NCBI GenBank assembly: GCA_029255685.2
Contig: CM055316.2
Span: forward strand, 74,911,237 to 74,975,236
DNA length: 64,000 bases
Direction: 5' to 3'
From: Silene conica
Lineage: Eukaryota; Streptophyta; Magnoliopsida; Caryophyllales; Caryophyllaceae
Within the stretch, counting starts at the first letter, position 1. The number at the start of each line of letters is the position of its first letter. A program made the translations under genes and the position numbers. The notes under the pieces were generated by a model. It was not told the origin of the DNA. It was given only the letters and a program-made list of their open reading frames with translations, and did not search any database. Shown here piece after piece: positions 23,241 to 35,970 of the stretch.

Positions 23241-24593
23241 ACCGTTAAAAGATGTGGGGGACAGCCTCAGTTTGTTAGGCGTATAACGGATTTACGAGGG
23301 AAACGCTATTTTATTCTTATTATTAATGAAAATATGGGTATTTTTTTTTCTTACAAAAATATTAAAATTTTCAAATATTTTTTAGATTAGGAAGTATTCG
23401 AAATGGATGCGTTTACGGTTTACCTATAAATAAATTTTAAATGTTGGGAGAACTTTTTTTAATTCATTTATATTGTTTCATTTGAGTTAGATCGCGATTT
23501 TGACCATTATTTTTTCACAATATATAATATTATAACTATTTTATAAAAGTAATTGTTAGTATAGATTAAACGTGAAGAATTAAACAATGTAATTGCACGT
23601 ATATTTATACAGATTGTAATTGTACATATATTTATAGAGATTACTAATGATTAAAATTTAAAGAGTAAATAAGTCCAGGTTGACTTAATTGTTGTATAAC
23701 TTGATTTTAGATTAGAATTCGACGCCTAAGAGACTAGGAATGCTCTCACTTTTATGTCAAAGTTTGAGCTATTTTTCACAAGTGTTGAACGTTCTAGTAT
23801 GGAAAAGTTCACTTTATTTATTTATTTAATGATGAAATGTTAAGGATCACCTAAACCCGAATCAGATTTATTAACCACTTTTAAAGTTTATACATGCATG
23901 TCCTAGTATACAGGTAACAATAAGAGTAATATAGATCCGACGTTGCTAAAAAGGTGGAGTTCGGAGTTCAGACTCACCTGTGCAAAACGTGAATTATTAA
24001 TTAGTACTCCCTCATTTTCCACACATTTGTTATTAGGAGTTTCTAAATTCGACACACGATTTTGCTTAATTTCGCACACTTTATTGTTTTATTCTAACTC
24101 TGCCCCTTTCACTAATTAAAAGCAAAATTATCAGAAAAAAACATGTACCACTCACCCCACCACCAAACTCCCCGAGCTGCCATAAACGACCACCCTACCC
24201 GACCAATAAGACGACCACCAACAATTGACTCTTCAACAATCAAAAATTCAAAATCCCTAAATATCAAACTCTAATTGTAAAAATTCTTCTTTTTAAAATT
24301 TTAAAAAACATTCGTTGAAATCAATTAAAAGTCATGTATTAATAAATTTGTTGACAGAACCACGAAATTACTTGTGATATGTGCGAATTAAGTCTATATA
24401 GTTAAATTATTAACAATTTGGTTGGGGTTGGGAGAAAGAGAAAAACAATTTTGAGGTTTTTTTTACAAAGGGTAAATTCAAAATAAGGTTATAAAGTGTG
24501 CGAGATTAAGTAAAATCGTGTGTATAGCACGTTGTTATTTGTTAATTTTATTAGTTTCCGGAATGATACTTTAATCAAAATTAAACGAATGAG
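23241..24593. other. MAP65-SAP spacer
   Basis: AT-rich spacer shared with copy 2 (about 58150-59563). No gene seen. It separates the MAP65 promoter from the SAP 3' end. Confidence 0.5.
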
Positions 24594-24596
24594 TAA

Positions 24597-25350
24597 GGCT
24601 GTGTTTGGCAGGGCAAATAAGGTACCTGATTTGTCTGAAGTGACTTATTTGCCAAAACAATCGGGTACCTTATTTTTTGTTGTGTGTTTGACAAGTACCT
24701 GATTTGAGCGAAAAAGGTACCTGAAATAAAAAGCTACCCCAGGTAGCATTTTAGAAATCAGGTACCTGTTTCATTTTCATCTACCTATTCTACCCTTGGT
24801 TGAAACTGTGAACGAACCGTCGATGGAAATGAAAAGCATCCGCGATAGGATTGCTACTTTAATTTGGGGTGAAACTTTATTAGTACGAAGTATTTTTTTA
24901 GTACTAAAATATATTTTCAAGGGTGTATTGTTTGAATTTTTTTACCTTATCGTTATATGTTAATTATTTTCTCATTCTCTTTCAAATATATTGAAAAAAT
25001 TTCGTTATAACTTGTTAAATTTATACTTGAAATTAAGAATCTAAGATAAAAAATTAAGAACTGGTATGTGAAACCCGCCTTGCCCTCAGCCTAGTAAAAA
25101 CGTAACGCCGTCAACGACAATAACAAAATAATAATAGTAAAAACGTAAAAAATATCAATAATAAATCATGTCCTTTTCCGTCATTTTGTTAAATATCACC
25201 TACCTTTTCAGCTAATATCCAAACAATTTTAACAAAAATCAGCTACCTTTTCAGGTCTTAATTTTCAGCTACCTTATCAGGTAGCTTTTCAGGTTTCAGG
25301 TACCTTTTCAGTTTTCAGGTATTTTTCAGCTAGTTTTGCCAAACAGACCC
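24597..25350. mobile_element. PIF/Harbinger-type MITE with TAA duplication
   Basis: The ends GGCTGTGTTTGGCAGGG and, reversed, GGGTCTGTTTGGCAAAAC are classic Harbinger/Tourist termini. TAA flanks both sides (24594-24596 and 25351-25353). The 754-bp interior repeats CAGGTACCT and CAGCTACCTTTTCAGGT-like motifs and has no transposase. Copy 2 retains the empty site with a single TAA at 59564-59566. Confidence 0.88.
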
Positions 25351-25921
25351 TAAGGCGGTGAGGCGAATCAGTAAATCAGTAAATTTTGTAGTGGTTGACT
25401 CTTTCGATTACTCTTTGAAAGAGTTACCAACGACAGTACTCTGTTTTAACTGTTTCTTGGTAGAGTAAATTTCAAGAACAAGACTTTCAAGTCATAATAA
25501 CGGTGATATACTAGGAACTCAAAGGAAGAATGATCATAAAAAATTAGTGAAATTACAATTACAATAAAATTACCGCTGAAACATTAAAAAAAACCCTGAA
25601 TTAATAATATCCTAATTCGATTAAAACGATATTAATTAACCCACTAATTACAGTCGGTAATGAAGCTTATCAGCCTTGCATTCAGCCGCAGAATACAAAG
25701 TCTTGGACAACGCTTCGAGCTCAGTTTCTTTCAAATTAATCGGACAAGAATGCATCTCCGGATACCTATGAGACCCACAATACACTTCTCCGCACCTGCA
25801 CTCGAAACCCGTCAGCCCAACCCGTTTCTTGCAACAACCACATCTGTTCTTCGTCTTCTTATTCATCTGACTCCCATTATCACTTTCAACAGCGGCGACT
25901 TTAGTGACGATGTCGTCTTTC

Positions 25922-26389
25922 TGTTAGATTTAATCATCCGATTAATAGCCATAAACTCCATACTAAATTATTCGGTAAATACTAGATGCGGAAGCGTACC
26001 TGATTACATGACAAAAGGTTGGGATGAACCGTCTAAAGGGACGGTCTTTGGATTAGGTCTTCTAGTACACACATACCGACAAGATCTCTCTACTGATGAG
26101 ATGCGGGGAGATTAGCTTATTGTGTGCTACTAGGGACCATAACCCTAGGTGACTATATATAGTCTCCTTAGTCTAATGCGCCCATCATGCATTAGAAACC
26201 TAATGAGTATCTACACTTAGATAATAGTCTGGCCCATACCTTTTAAGACGTACATAAGCCCGTAGTTAATACACCGTAGTGGATCACTTTATATTTGGGC
26301 TTAACATTATTGATAGCGCATAAATACAATTACTATCTAATAAATAATTTGTCCACATATATTATCGTATTAGGCCCATAATTCTTACA
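25922..26389 (-). repeat. LTR (3' LTR in element orientation)
   Basis: 468 bp, starting TGTTAG and ending TTACA as read on the plus strand. It appears identical to 31484-31951. A TATA-like ACTATATATAG segment lies near 26150. Confidence 0.92.
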
Positions 26390-29300
26390 ATCTCCCACTT
26401 AGGCCAAATACATCAATATATGTGTAACACCTGATAATTGTATTTACAATAACCTTATGAGCTTAAAAAAGCTATCACAATCTAACCGTCTTAAGCAATT
26501 CGGTCCATCAATCATATCAACATAGGATCAAAGCGGCCTTTGCTACAATTTGTCGTAACAAGACCCTCAATGGTCACATATGACAATATAACCAACTACA
26601 TGAATCGAGCATGAGAGTGCAGCATGAAAATAGCATCCGAATGTGATCCAAATATGCATATTTCCAACTGGTCCACTTTAGTGAGATCAACAAAAAATAA
26701 TACAGAGTGAAACCGAAAACCGAAAACCTTATTCCTGCAGAACTTAACAACCGTAAACTTTAATGTGTCTAACATGACAAACTCCCACTTAAACTGAATT
26801 TCCTTAAAACCGAAACACCCATTTGAGCAATGAGCTCAATAATATGGTGGGTGGTGATGACTTAATAAGCGGATCCGCAAAATGGAGTTTGTATAAACAT
26901 GTATAATTGACATCTTTTCACTCTGAATTGTTTCTTAAACAATACATCATTTGTATTGTTAATTTGAAACTATAATAACTCACATTTGTCACAAAATAAC
27001 TTAAGTGGTATTTCAATACCAAACCGAATTTGCAACCTTAAGACAAATGCACACAACCATCTAGGAGTCGAAATACCGAAGGATCTCAACCTGAATCGAT
27101 CTCCTATGGGTAATGTTTTGTTCTAAATGTAAATGACAAACAATATATTTGGCTGCACTTAGTGGATCCAAGATCCTAATCTGTAGCAACTTAATATCTG
27201 TCAAATAAACTTTAGAATGTACGCAATATCTGAACGCATACAAACTAAATATATATACCATAATGCTTAAACACACAAAATATTTTCTGAAACATATGAA
27301 TTAAGCATTATTATATTTTCCGAATAAGTATCTTCTTTAGGGCATTTGAGACTAATTTGTCTCCTTTACTGAAAGGATATAAAACCGGAATATTTTCATA
27401 CTCCCACTGAATCCCGAGTATCTACAATCATCTACAACATTCATCTAATATCAAATAAGATGATAGCAATGCAGATTTGTAGTCTTTATGACGGAAAACC
27501 TTACTTAAAACTCTATTGGATGAATTACCTCAATTTGCAAAACATTTACTTTGAATCTATTGAATCAAAGTTAGAACTTTTTGCACTAAATAGTTTCATC
27601 AATGTCATAATTGAGAAACAAATCTGAACATTCATCCAATATAACCAAAAATGAATAAGCCAAAATGTCCTTATAGTCAAGATCGTCAAAATGAAATTCA
27701 TTGTCACATTACCTTTTGAACCTTCTTGGTAACAAATAAATATTTGAAACCAATATATTCCATAACTTTAGGTAATTGAACAATGTCCAAATATCATCGT
27801 CAAACAAATGACTTACTTTCTTTACGGCATCGATCCACCTATATGAATTAGAACCTTCAACGGTTTGTTAAATGGTGACTAGATCACCTTCTAACATCTC
27901 ATCATCTAACTCTTATTGCAACTTGTTAGTGCATCATTACAATGTTATCCATTTTATCCATATAGGAAAACAATGTAATTAATTTAGTTGCATTTACTTT
28001 ATTAAGTAGATCGTCTAATGAATTGGTTATTGAGATAGTTGAGTTTGTTTCTACTGAATTGATCTTATGATCATGTATAGGGAGACTTAAAACACTGTCA
28101 ATTACCTTTTCTCCCACTCAAACTCAATAATTTCAATGAACCCCTTAATTTCCGTCTTAAACAACTTGATTTTGGGATCACTAACTTATTACCCTTAGAA
28201 CAAACAAATCATTGACCGTCCTTAAGCCCAACTATTAATTAACCTTATGACTTTTAAGTCTCATCCTTAATTAGTTGGACATGCAAAATGTGTAAATAAG
28301 TTACACTACGATTAAATAGTCAATGTCATTGTTAGAACTTTATCAAAGACAACTGCAAACTTTAAAAACTTATTACTAGAGACATCTGGAAAAGAGCAAG
28401 TATAACAATTAATCATACCCCCTATCCAGCCTTAAGATTATGTTACACCATCCATACTAAAAAAAAACATCATATGGTATAACATCAAACACAAAATCAA
28501 ACACCTCTAGCAATTTTCAAAAAAAATAACCTTGACGTTGTTAATATCCACAATATCCACATTTATGATAAATGACATAATTAATTCTTTATTGAGTAAA
28601 ACACCTTAGTCAAATATCACAAATAGATGTCAATAACTTGAAACACTTCTCATAAATGAGATTTAGATATCCATGCTCAAATTTCGTCTACAAATTAACA
28701 TTACGATTTAAACCACTAAGACTTATAGTATAAAATGGTTCACCTACTCGTATATGTTAGTAATAAGACATCGAAAAATAACTTTGATATCTAATCTCCC
28801 TTATATTTGTCTTTCACCCCTTAAAAAATGAATATCTGAAATAAGGGGACAACAATTTCATTTTGACACAAAACTTTAGTTCTCCATTTAATGTGTCATA
28901 CTGAAAAGAAATTGTCATTCTTTATATCCATTGAACATTAATGCAAACTTACTTGAAAGAGATTACAATCTAAACTATAAATAGTTATCCAAATTGATGG
29001 ATTCACTATTATTTGAATCAGGAAAACACAAACAATTGATTATATCTCAATGAACACAGAACCAAATTTGTTCATATGGAAAATAATCTCTTTTCACCTA
29101 AAGGGTGATACAAAAGTGTTTTCCAAATTCAAATAAAAGGACAAGTCAATAATGATAACTAAAATAGTTGACTGTCTCAAACTTAAATGATGATTTGCCC
29201 CAAATAAATGAATCTTTCATCATCAATTGACTCTTACATCTTAGTTATACTTGCATCAATATACTTATGTGGGCGAAAAATCCAAATTCACCCATCGAAC

Positions 29301-31483
29301 ATGATTGGATATAAAAAAAATAACCTTAGACAAATCCAATGAGAAGCCTAACTTAACCGACACGCCAAGAGTTAACAAAAATTGTTAGATTTACCTTATG
29401 TGTCAAAACTCTTAACAAACTAACATTAAAAGGTTTAACCTTATATTTGTCTCGAGTTTGACTTTTGCAGCTTCTTAAGTAACTGAACAATGCCCTTGAA
29501 TACTTCCTTAATTTCACCTTAGATAATCACTAAACATGCATTTTAAATGTACTACTGCTCAAATCACGTGAATCCACACGAGACTTTAGTCCTTATGAGT
29601 AGCAATTACACATTTCAAAACAATGTTGTGATTATCGCAACCAGAAATAAATATTTACATTCTTTACCATTCATTTAATAAATGGTTTCAGCCGAATCAA
29701 GAATGCAACTGAACATGTCAGATATAATAACCATAAATGTCAAACTGAATGAACAAAACGATATTCTTCTATTTTGAATAAATTCAAATAATTAAAGTGT
29801 TACGTTGCAAAATTAATATTTAGTTATTAAACATAAATATTATATAGGCACAAACACTACTATTTGAATAATTGTAATCAAATATTGACAATAAACTCAC
29901 GTCGAATACTAAGCCTTCCTTTGGGCCGACTTAGTACACACATGTAAATACCAAATAATCGTCACATATTTATTACCCAACGTGTACATGAAATTCGGCC
30001 AAATAATAGCCTTCCTTTGGGCTGACCATTATTCGCATGATTTACACACACTAAACCAAAGAATTGAATTTATTCACCGTAAAAGCCTTATGGGCATCCT
30101 TATGAGTGTAATAAACATAAAGACACTCCCTTAACTTGTTTTCCAGATTCAATATTGACATCCCCATCATCACAAGATACCTAGCACAACATTAACTTTA
30201 GTCTTTGGACATAAAATTAACTTGTAAATGGTCATCTTGGTGTAGTGATCAAATATTAACAATAAATTCCTGTCAAACATTAAGCCTTCCTTTGGACCGA
30301 CTTAATATTCACATGGAAACCTTATAATCGTTACATATTTACCACCACAAGCATGACTGAACTTCGGCCAAATAATAGCCTTCCTTTGGGCCGACCATTA
30401 TCCGCATGAAACTCAGTCACACATCGTAGTCATAATATCTAAATTATTCAACTTACACAATAGAGGTTACTTTGGCAACTTATTGTGTCGATCAAACAAC
30501 CTAAAATATTAGACCCGTTATTATAAACCCATATGGCCAATTATTAAGTCTGGAAAAACAAGTATATATGTAATTGACAAGTGACTTTACCATTAGTGAT
30601 ATACAAAACTTTATCAAAATAATCCATTAGTCAAAATAAGTCTATAAACTTAATAGACCGGATAAGTATATACCCATAATTTTCACTTGTCATACCTTAT
30701 AAAAAAAAACTTATGAAATTATGGACACAAAATTATACCACGTCGATAAATCATACAAACTTCACATTATAAAACTCATGAAATTATCCTAAGCGACCAT
30801 AAAATTCATGATTATAAAGGCAAACGAGAAACATGTATTCCATATTAGTCCTTAAATAACATGAACTAGATCCTTAATCCCATATAAACCATATTAACCT
30901 GGAAGAAACTTTATAGCAATCATAAGAGATGTTGAACCAAAGTTAGATTGTATCAAATTACATCTTGATCATATATATACCTTATACCAAATTATAAAAC
31001 CATGTTTCGCCATATGAATACTAACTGAATAAGCCCAAGAAGATCACGTGTTTATCAATCCTATTACCAATTTAACAGCTGTAATAGAGATTGTTTCTAG
31101 GTTATCACATTCAACCAATTTAAAAAACAAAAAAACAAAAAACCGTAAACTCCGTAATCTAATAACCCAAAGTATTGGACCTCAAAAAACATCTGCCAAA
31201 TTGCTAAATTATTGTACCGTAATGATGAAACAATTATCACCGTATAGTTTAATAACAAACATCTGCCAAATTGCTAAATCATTAAGGAGTTAAGGCCTTC
31301 AATAATTGCTAATTCCAAGTAAACGTCTGACAAAAATTATATGAGCATTGATTTGCAGCAAAATAAAATCGCAGCATGTGAAAATTAAACTAAACAAAAT
31401 TTGTACATGATTGTACCCATATACAATCGACTAAGCCAAATCAATCCCAAATAATTTAATATGAACCTGGCTCTGATACCACT

Positions 31484-31951
31484 TGTTAGATTTAATCATC
31501 CGATTAATAGCCATAAACTCCATACTAAATTATTCGGTAAATACTAGATGCGGAAGCGTACCTGATTACATGACAAAAGGTTGGGATGAACCGTCTAAAG
31601 GGACGGTCTTTGGATTAGGTCTTCTAGTACACACATACCGACAAGATCTCTCTACTGATGAGATGCGGGGAGATTAGCTTATTGTGTGCTACTAGGGACC
31701 ATAACCCTAGGTGACTATATATAGTCTCCTTAGTCTAATGCGCCCATCATGCATTAGAAACCTAATGAGTATCTACACTTAGATAATAGTCTGGCCCATA
31801 CCTTTTAAGACGTACATAAGCCCGTAGTTAATACACCGTAGTGGATCACTTTATATTTGGGCTTAACATTATTGATAGCGCATAAATACAATTACTATCT
31901 AATAAATAATTTGTCCACATATATTATCGTATTAGGCCCATAATTCTTACA
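31484..31951 (-). repeat. LTR (5' LTR in element orientation)
   Basis: The partner of 25922-26389, 468 bp. The tRNA primer site lies immediately inside at 31481-31466. Confidence 0.92.
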
Positions 31952-32284
31952 CTTTCTTGTTGCACGTACGAGGCGTAGTAGTCATCGTCGTAGCACGAGT
32001 TTCTTGTTGTTGTAGTAGGGCGGCTTGCTTGAGGGAATCTTTGTAACACTTAGAACAAAGATTGTTTTGGGATGGATTACCATAGAATCCGCACCCATTT
32101 GCGCAAAGTTGTGGATCATTCATGTTGCTCATCGTCTTCTTTGTCCTAAATAATAAATTCGCTCGAAAAATATTGTTATTGATGATATTGATGGATGTAA
32201 TGAGCCTTGTGTGATTGTGTATATATGATGACAATGTACGCTTTGTTATTTGTAAATAATAATTTTGGTGGGAGACGTGTTGTG

Positions 32285-32296
32285 TATATATATATA
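32285..32296 (-). promoter_or_regulatory. TATA box of SAP copy 1
   Basis: A TA alternation (TATATATATATA) lies about 155 bases upstream of the ATG at 32132. It is matched in copy 2 at 60536-60545. Confidence 0.5.
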
Positions 32297-32372
32297 GATG
32301 GGCACTTTTGTTTTTGGAATACAAGATAGTTTCCTAATTCAATTATGCTTACCAAAAATAAGGTGATTTACG

Positions 32373-32406
32373 CACGTGCTATAATACTAGAAGTTTCTAG
32401 AACTTC
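32373..32406 (-). promoter_or_regulatory. G-box and heat shock element of SAP copy 1
   Basis: CACGTG at 32373-32378 is followed by GAAGTTTCTAGAACTTC at 32390-32406, which holds three perfectly spaced alternating GAA/TTC units of a heat shock element. It lies about 260 bases upstream of the ATG. Bound by bZIP/bHLH and heat shock factors in general; here the role is inferred from sequence and from SAP biology. Confidence 0.65.
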
Positions 32407-32868
32407 AGTGCGAGAAAGATAATAATTAGCTTAAACTTGAATTACATTGATGAGGGTATCTTGATAAAAAGCGCAGATCAAGACGTAGGTCTCTAAGCCA
32501 ATAAAATGCAGTACCCGTTATAAACACAAATTTGCGTTAATTGTAAACAAGTAGAGAAAAATACAAACAAATGTAACAAAATAATCATATATTTCTTTAA
32601 TGCAAAAGTCAATTCCGCTGACATGACATCACACATTTTAATTTCAGTATTATGTGTCACGATATAGTGCAATTGAAAAAAACACCACAAATAATTGAAA
32701 AAAAAAAAAGAATTTTGGAAAATTGAATTGAAATAGAATATTCCATATTCAAAATGGAATAGAATATTTAGCTAGGATATTGTTTTTTTAGATTTGAATT
32801 TACTTTAGTTATGTTAATTATGGAGAAGTGTTCCCAAATTTATTGTGTACATCCTAAAATCATGGATA

Positions 32869-32905
32869 CTAGATTTCATACGCGGGCGTTGCCCGGGTAA
32901 TATCT
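32869..32905 (-). mobile_element. Helitron 3' end (different family)
   Basis: Minus strand: a CGGGCAACGCCCG hairpin, then CGTATGAAAT, CTAG and a host T. This is a Helitron-type terminus. The matching 5' TC end to the right was not located. Confidence 0.45.
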
Positions 32906-33239
32906 TGACATGGTTTCAAAATAATTATCGTTATAGTTAATTTTCTAAAAATGCTTAGTATAATAAGCATATATAAAGAACAATTTAAGTATGATTGTTT
33001 TTACGGCTAATTAAATATCATATGTATCATCATCGGAACAACATGGAACGTTAAAAGTGCATGAAACTCCAATAGAAACGGAAACATGTACCTCCAATTC
33101 AATGGTCTCGAAAAGACACTTACATATTACGCATCACTGTCAAAATATTATTTTAAGCACATATATTTTTATAATAACTTCTATAGTTTTTATTTGAGCA
33201 TCATCTTGAAGAAATTTTTTATCCAATATTTCTAATATA

Positions 33240-35105
33240 TGAATATAGTTGAAGCTCGTATTCTTTTAATATTAACTCGTATTTTTTTACCATAGATCAT
33301 ATTCTTGTTACTTTAGCTCATATTCTTATCTTAATAGCTTGTATTCTTATGTTATTAGCCCGTATACTTTTTACATTAGCTCGTATTCTTATCTTAATAG
33401 CTCGTATTCTTGTCTTATTAGACCGTATGCTTCTTACATTGACTCATATTCTTATTGTAGTAACCCGTATTCTTATATGCTCGTATTTGTAAGTTCTTGA
33501 TCCTCTAATATGCTCGTATGTTTTTTTTACATTAGCTCGTATTGTTATCTTAATAGCTCGTATTTTTTTACATTAGCTGCCGCTACCTTTGGTGCGCACT
33601 GGGTAAACCCGCGGGTATATGTAATAGCCTGCAAACCACATACACCAGGTAAGCCACCCGAGGGTGACATGCTCGAAGTCTATTTAGGCATGGACTCGGG
33701 CCAAGAATGCTCCACAAGATTTTGCTCTTGGGGAGGCTTGAACCCGGGTCTCTTGGGAATTTCACCCAGGTTTTAACCACTAGACTCCACCCTTGCGGGC
33801 TTAGCTCGTATTCTTAGCTTAATATTTCTATTAGCTCGCATTCTTACATTAATAGTGCCCGTATTAAGTTCTTATTCATTTTACATTAGCTCATATTTCT
33901 TATATATTCGTATTTTGTAGCTCATATTCTTTTAATTATACCCCATAATCTTAAGTGACTATTATATCATGAAATTTGACGTATTGCAAATATGGTTCTA
34001 TTTTTTTAGCTCGAGAAGTGTTTCAATTAGCTCGTGTTTTCGTATTCTGTTTATATTAGCTAGTATTATCATATTAATAGGCTGTAATCTTATGTGCTTG
34101 TATATTTAAGTCCGTGATCCTTTTAATCTCATATTCGTATATATTCATTTGTGCTCATATTTTAAAGCTCGTCTTATGTTAATAGCTCGTATTGTTTTTT
34201 CATTAGTTCGTATTCATTTGTGCTCGTATTTTAAAGCCCGTCTTTTCTTAATAGATCGTATTGTTTTTACATTAGCTCCTATTCTTGGCTTAATAGTTCG
34301 TATTCTTTTTTATATTAGCTCGTATTCTTAGGTTAATAACTCGCATTGTTTTGTGCTCGTATTTTTTTAGTTCGTGATTCTCTTAAACTCATATTCTTTT
34401 TTACATTAGCTCATATTCTTATGTGTTTGTATTCCGTAGCTCGTAGATATACTTTAGCATTTAAGTATTTAATTACATCCATATTTAAAAGCAAACCAAA
34501 ATAATTTTTTTTCTTTTCTCCTATATTCCTATATTTTATCCTTCATTATCTTCTTCATTATCTTCTTTGTGACGGATTGTAACATGTCAAATATTATCCG
34601 TATTACCAGATTTATTATTAAGACATTGTATTTATATGATCAAGAATCGTGTATTCATGTTGGCTTACTATCGTTATCTTCATAAAATTTTAACAAATTT
34701 ATTTTTAGCTCGAGAAGTGTTTAAATTAGCTTGTGTTTTGTATTTTGTTTATATTAGCTCGTATTATCATCTTATTAGGCTGTATTCTTATGTGCTTGTA
34801 TATTTAAGCCCGTGATCCTTTTAATCTCATATTCGTATTCATTTGTGCTCATATTTTAAAGCTCGTAATATGTTAATAGCTCGTATTGTTTATTCATTAG
34901 CTCGTATTCATTTGTGCTCATATTTTAAAGCCCGTCTTATCTTAATAGATCGTATTGTTTTTACATTAGCTCGTATTCTTAGCTTAATAGTTCGTATTCT
35001 TTTTATATTAGCTCGTATTCTTATGTTAATAACTCGCATTGTTTGTGCTCGTACTTTCTAGTTTCTGATTCTCTTGTGTTTGCATTCCGTAGCTCGTATT
35101 TGTCA
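33240..35105. repeat. degenerate TTAGCTCGTATTCTTA tandem array
   Basis: Dozens of diverged units of about 16-24 bp built on TTAGCTCGTATTCTTA run through this stretch. A larger block of about 390 bp (about 33990-34440) is duplicated at about 34700-35095, with a short non-array spacer between. Frames called here (repeating CSYFKAR and VRILF-like runs) are artefacts of the repeat. Confidence 0.85.
33579..33800 (-). mobile_element. tRNA-derived SINE inside the array
   Basis: 222 bp flanked by TTAGCT on both sides (33573-33578 and 33801-33806). On the minus strand it begins with a box A-like TAGTGGTTAAAACC (33782-33769) and a box B-like GGGTTCAAGCC (33745-33735), the internal RNA polymerase III promoter of tRNA-type SINEs. 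The 3' part (GTGCGCACCAAAGGTAGCGG) is like plant SINE tails. It resembles Amaranthaceae families from memory; not verified. Confidence 0.75.
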
Positions 35106-35279
35106 AAACAAATTTCCATTGACAAAAATACGAAGCTAATGTTTTACTCTAAATGGATAATGTTGTTATTATAAAATTAATTTTGTTTTATTAAAAAAAG
35201 GTACTATATTATATCGAAAGTGGTTAGCTCATATCTCAAAGTCTCCTTAATCCCTATAACTCTACGGTAGCCAAAACTC

Positions 35280-35970
35280 TTAGTTTAAAATCAATTATTT
35301 TATTAATTAATTCAATAGTTTACAGTGAATTTATATTAACTAATTCAATAATTACCCAACTGATATTTTATTACTATTTAATTATTTTTTTATTTATGTA
35401 CTTAATTTAAGTAAGTAATGTAAGTAATCGCTCTAAAAACAATAATTATCCAACTGATATTTTATTATCATTTAATTATCTTTTTATTTATATCCTTAAT
35501 TTATTTAATTAAAGTATAGCCAATGAAATTATTGCTCTAAAACAATAGCTAATGAAATCAATTATTTTATTAATTAGTTCAATTATTATCCAACTGATAT
35601 TTTATTACTATTGTATTATCTTTTTATTTATATACTTAATTTATTTAAACAAAGTAATAACCAATTTAATCGCTCTAAAAACATTACTATATATTTAATT
35701 ATCTTTTTATTTATATACTTAATTTATTTAACCAAAGTAATAGCCAATGAAATTGCTCTAAAGTAATTGCTAATGAAATCAATTATTTTGTTAACTAATT
35801 CAATTATTATCCAACCGATATTTTATTACTATTTAATTTAATTATCTCTTTATTTATATAATTAATTTATTTTTACAAAGTAATATCCAAGATAATCGCT
35901 CTAAAAACAATAATTATCCAACTGATTTTTTATTACTATATATTTAATTATATTTTTATTTATATACTTA
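35280..35970. repeat. AT-rich tandem repeat block
   Basis: Four to five diverged units carry the shared pieces CCAACTGATATTTTATTA, ATCTTTTTATTTATATACTT and AATCGCTCTAAAA. Unit length varies between about 115 and 150 bp through internal loss. No coding. Confidence 0.75.

Larger units (their letters stand above)
25922..31951 (-). mobile_element. non-autonomous Copia-like LTR element (LARD type)
   Basis: 6,030 bp with 468-bp LTRs (25922-26389 and 31484-31951) that look identical, and the 5-bp target duplication CTTTC (25917-25921 and 31952-31956). On the minus strand the LTR runs TGTAAG..TAACA. The primer site TGGTATCAGAGCCAGG (31481-31466, initiator-Met type) lies two bases inside, and a purine tract AAGTGGGAGAT lies beside the other LTR (26400-26390). 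The roughly 5.1-kb interior has no gag or pol frame, so mobility would need enzymes supplied in trans. Several interior copies of CCTTCCTTTGGGCCGAC lie between 29.9 and 30.4 kb. Identical LTRs indicate a recent insertion. Confidence 0.93.
25648..32132 (-). pseudogene. SAP: A20/AN1 stress-associated protein gene split by an LTR element
   Basis: The ATG at 32132 opens an A20 zinc finger (CANGCGFYG...CSKCY). The frame reads to ..RTCNKK and then meets the inserted element at 31951. The other half resumes at 25916 and encodes the AN1 finger (CGCCKKRVGLTGFECRCGE...HRYPEMHSC), ending at 25648. The host sequence on either side is in frame and otherwise open, so the insertion looks like the sole lesion. 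Any transcript would end in the LTR after a few added codons, giving an A20-only peptide. SAP proteins are cytosolic/nuclear regulators of abiotic stress responses; some act as ubiquitin ligases or redox sensors. The intact paralogue is at 59923-60372. Confidence 0.9.
20912..32515. repeat. segmental duplication, copy 1
   Basis: Matches 49419-60771 in the same orientation and order. It starts in MAP65 intron 4 (TGAAAAAAACAAGCG in both copies) and ends just after AAAATGCAG upstream of the SAP promoter. Private insertions in this copy are the LTR element at 25922-31951 and the MITE at 24597-25350. Without insertions the copies are about 4.8 and 4.9 kb. Confidence 0.92.

Noticed and set aside
25660..26115. 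Plus-strand open frame of 151 codons
   Set aside because: It is the antisense of the SAP AN1 half running into the LTR; no domain.
33735..33782. tRNA gene
   Set aside because: Box A and B are present, but no cloverleaf arms or anticodon stem; flanking duplication and tail fit a SINE.
33240..35105. CRISPR-like array
   Set aside because: Units are degenerate, spacers are not unique, and the genome is plant nuclear.
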